From: an uncultured Bacilli bacterium
Lineage (GTDB): Bacteria; Bacillota_I; Bacilli_A; RF39; UBA660
Direction: 5' to 3'
NCBI GenBank assembly: GCA_947631525.1
Contig: CANRLQ010000053.1
Location: 1 to 6,914 of the forward strand
Length of the DNA stretch: 6,914 nucleotides
The position numbers and the translations under genes were made by a program. The notes under the pieces are model-generated. The model did no database searches. It saw only the letters and a program-made list of their open reading frames with translations, and was not told where the DNA came from. Shown one piece after another: positions 5,324-6,914 of the stretch. How positions within the stretch are numbered: the first letter of the stretch is position 1; every line of letters begins with the position of its first letter.

Positions 5324-5725
5324 TTATTTTTTTTGAGTTGGTTCAACAATAGTAGAAAAATTTTCTTCATAACTATTCATTAATGAATATATATAATAAA
5401 TATAATCAAAATTTGAATTTTTATAATAATTTTTTATAAATATTTCTTTTATTTCTTCTTTTGGTTTTAATATATAAATAGAATAATCTTCATTTATTTT
5501 TGTTAATAATAATTTATCCAATGTTATTGTTTTTTTATTTAATAAAGTAATATCTATATTTTGTAATAAATTTTTTATTGAATTTGATTTAGAAATTATT
5601 TCATCTATATTATCATTAATACCATTTTTTCTTATATATTCAATTAATTCATCATTTTCTAAAACCGCTAAACATATTGATAAAATTTTTTTATTTTTTT
5701 CTATATTTAATTTAGATATATTCAT
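5324..5725 (-). CDS. Hypothetical protein, 133 residues
   Basis: I do not recognise this protein. It is a 133-residue soluble-looking chain with no signal peptide, no membrane segment and a single cysteine (C18). The N-terminal half (about 1-65) looks helical and rich in Lys, Glu, Ile and Asn; the middle (about 68-100) has alternating hydrophobic stretches such as DYSIYILKPKEEIKEIFI; a Tyr-rich patch follows (NYYKNSNFDYIYYIYSLMNSYEE, about 99-121). It is likely a real gene: it has its own well-formed promoter, AAAGGA eight bases before the ATG, the same strand as its neighbours, a TAA stop like theirs, and it fills the gap between the gyrA terminator and parS copy 2. Composition matches the rest of the window, so nothing suggests recent transfer. 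Function is unknown; its place beside parS and gyrA is suggestive of nothing firm. Confidence 0.75.
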   Translation of the reverse strand: MNISKLNIEKNKKILSICLAVLENDELIEYIRKNGINDNIDEIISKSNSIKNLLQNIDITLLNKKTITLDKLLLTKINEDYSIYILKPKEEIKEIFIKNYYKNSNFDYIYYIYSLMNSYEENFSTIVEPTQKK

Positions 5726-5733
5726 ATAATTTT

Positions 5734-5778
5734 TCCTTTCTAAAAATAATATTATATATTTATTTTTAAAATAGTCAA
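5734..5778 (-). promoter_or_regulatory. Promoter and ribosome binding site of the 133-residue gene
   Basis: On the minus strand TTGACT (5778-5773) and a perfect TATAAT (5756-5751) are separated by 16 bp: five of six -35 bases and all six -10 bases match the sigma-A consensus, making this the best promoter in the window. The predicted start is near 5744. The ribosome binding site AAAGGA (5739-5734) follows, eight bases before the ATG. The promoter begins just after the gyrA terminator tract, consistent with a separate transcription unit. Confidence 0.78.
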
Positions 5779-5780
5779 TT

Positions 5781-5815
5781 AAAAAAATAAAAGAGAAAAA
5801 TTAATTATTTTCCTC
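5781..5815 (-). terminator. gyrA intrinsic terminator overlapping the stop codon
   Basis: In minus-strand RNA GAGGAAAA (5815-5808) pairs with TTTTTCTC (5800-5793), eight pairs including one G-U, around a seven-base loop TAATTAA that contains the gyrA stop codon. It is followed by TTTTATTTTTTT (5792-5781). The stem is weak in GC terms but the U-rich tract is long, and the next promoter starts right after it. Confidence 0.55.
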
Positions 5816-6914
5816 TTCATTTATATTTTCTTTATAATTTTCTTCTTGAATTGTAGTTACTGTACTAACTTTTTGATTATCTTTTAAATTTATTAAACGA
5901 ACTCCTTGTGCTACACGACCAGTTGTTGATACTTGGCTTATTGGTAATCTTATTATTATTCCATTATTAGTTATAATCATTAAATCTTCTGTTCCTTCTA
6001 CTGATTTAAATGAAACAATATTTCCATTTTTTTCAGTTATATTTAATGCTTTTACACCTTTACTTCCTCTATGAGTTTCTCTATATTCTTCTATTTTTGT
6101 TTTCTTTCCATAACCATTTTCTGTAACTACTAATATTTGTTGATCATCATTTGCAATTTCACAACCAACACATATTCCTTGTCCTACATCTATTCCTCTA
6201 ACACCAGTTGCTGTTCTACCAGTTAATCTTATTTCTGATTCTTTAAATCTTATCATTCTACCATTTGATGATGCCATCAATATTTCATTCTCTCCAGTTG
6301 TTTTTTTAACACTTATTAATTGATCATCATCTCTTAAATTAATAGCTATTTTACCATTTTTTCTAATATTATTGAATTCTTCTATCTTTGTTCTTTTAAT
6401 TAATCCATTTTGTGTACAAAATACAATATATTTAGAATCATCTTCATTGCTTACTTTTAACATGACTTTTACTAATTCATCTTTTTCAAGAGGTAATAAA
6501 TTAATAATTGGTAAACCTTTTGATTGTCTATTAAATAATGGTACTTCATATCCCTTTATACGATAAACTTTTCCTTTATTTGTAAAGAATAATAGATAAT
6601 CATGTGTTGTCATTGAAATTAAATTTTCAACAAAATCTTCCTCATTTGTAGTCATTCCTTTTATACCAACGCCACCTCTATTTTGACTGCGATATGTTTC
6701 ACTTGTTATACGTTTTATATATCCTTTATTAGTTAGTGTAATAATTACATTTTCTACTGGTATCAATGATTCATCTTCTATATAATCAAGTGCTGTCATA
6801 TCAATTATTGTTTTTCGTGGAACAGCATATTTTTCTTTTATTTCAAGTAATTCTTGCTTAATAATATTTAATATTTTTTCTTCACTTGCTAAAATTTCTT
6901 TTAATTCTTTAATT
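5801..6914 (-). CDS. gyrA: DNA gyrase subunit A, C-terminal part (5' end outside window)
   Basis: The reading frame stays open to the right edge: 38 further codons (IKELKEILASEEKILNIIKQ...) precede the internal Met at 6799, so that Met is not the start. Visible are the end of the coiled-coil/tower region of the breakage-reunion domain and the whole C-terminal beta-pinwheel, with six blade repeats beginning NVIITLTNKGYIKR, YLLFFTNKGKVYRI, KYIVFCTQNGLIKR, NEILMASSNGRMIR, QILVVTENGYGKK and DLMIITNNGIIIR. This domain wraps DNA so that gyrase can introduce negative supercoils using ATP with GyrB. Six blades and FFTNKGKVYRIKGYEVP favour GyrA over ParC. The GyrA box (6685-6665) reads QNRGGVG rather than QRRGG(K/R)G. 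The tail (EENYKENINEEENN) is acidic, like the regulatory tails of other GyrA proteins. Location upstream of SRP RNA-tadA-dnaX fits an origin-proximal gyrBA locus. Confidence 0.96.
   Translation of the reverse strand, partial: IKELKEILASEEKILNIIKQELLEIKEKYAVPRKTIIDMTALDYIEDESLIPVENVIITLTNKGYIKRITSETYRSQNRGGVGIKGMTTNEEDFVENLISMTTHDYLLFFTNKGKVYRIKGYEVPLFNRQSKGLPIINLLPLEKDELVKVMLKVSNEDDSKYIVFCTQNGLIKRTKIEEFNNIRKNGKIAINLRDDDQLISVKKTTGENEILMASSNGRMIRFKESEIRLTGRTATGVRGIDVGQGICVGCEIANDDQQILVVTENGYGKKTKIEEYRETHRGSKGVKALNITEKNGNIVSFKSVEGTEDLMIITNNGIIIRLPISQVSTTGRVAQGVRLINLKDNQKVSTVTTIQEENYKENINEEENN

Noticed and set aside
6372..6566. Plus-strand open frame of 64 codons opposite gyrA
   Set aside because: It is antisense to the conserved pinwheel domain, without ribosome binding site or family resemblance.
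6797..6799. ATG at 6799 as the start of a 332-residue protein
   Set aside because: The frame continues upstream to the window edge with sequence typical of GyrA, so this Met is internal.
1..6914. CRISPR arrays, insertion sequences, prophage, toxin-antitoxin or defence systems
   Set aside because: No direct-repeat arrays, transposase motifs or terminal inverted repeats were seen; the window is filled with syntenic housekeeping genes.

Overview
This is an extremely AT-rich stretch of chromosomal core genome in which every gene lies on the minus strand, so the genes are read from right to left. The gene set and order match the origin-proximal region of Bacillota: gyrA, then SRP RNA, tadA, dnaX, ybaB, recR, bofA, holB, ricT and trmN6. 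In Bacillus subtilis the same genes lie clockwise of oriC, so oriC here is probably beyond the right edge, upstream of gyrA. Tryptophan is encoded by TGG in holB, dnaX and tadA, and all nine complete stop codons are TAA, so nothing points to a mycoplasma-type code. A BofA homologue and a RicT homologue argue for a Bacilli/Clostridia-derived lineage. The SRP RNA is the short type of about 77 nt without an Alu domain, which is usual in Mollicutes and their relatives but not in Bacillus or typical Clostridia. An AT-rich, genome-reduced member of Bacilli/Mollicutes (for example an RF39- or Erysipelotrichia-like gut bacterium) is my best inference, held loosely.

Right part (about 5270-6914): the 3' end of gyrA carries the six-bladed DNA-wrapping domain and ends in a hairpin terminator that overlaps its stop codon. 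Next is a 133-residue protein I do not recognise, with its own strong-looking promoter.

Middle (about 4650-5320): two close matches to the ParB/Spo0J centromere parS (TGTTNCACGTGAAACA) bracket the SRP RNA-tadA unit. One abuts the -35 box of the SRP RNA promoter. The other starts at the tadA stop codon, and its RNA form reads as a hairpin followed by six U, that is, as a terminator. Just downstream is an extended -10 promoter for dnaX. The tadA ribosome binding site starts only a few bases after the SRP RNA 3' stem.

Left part (1-4649): dnaX-ybaB-recR-bofA-holB-ricT-trmN6 form a tight, probably single operon with short gaps or overlaps. It combines the clamp loader (tau and delta'), recombination repair (RecR, with YbaB), an RNase Y specificity factor (RicT) and a tRNA methyltransferase. 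The tmk and yabA genes found nearby in B. subtilis are absent from their usual places.

I see no mobile element, CRISPR array, tRNA, defence system or clearly new system. The most interesting material is the way parS sites are woven into the transcription signals around the SRP RNA and tadA.
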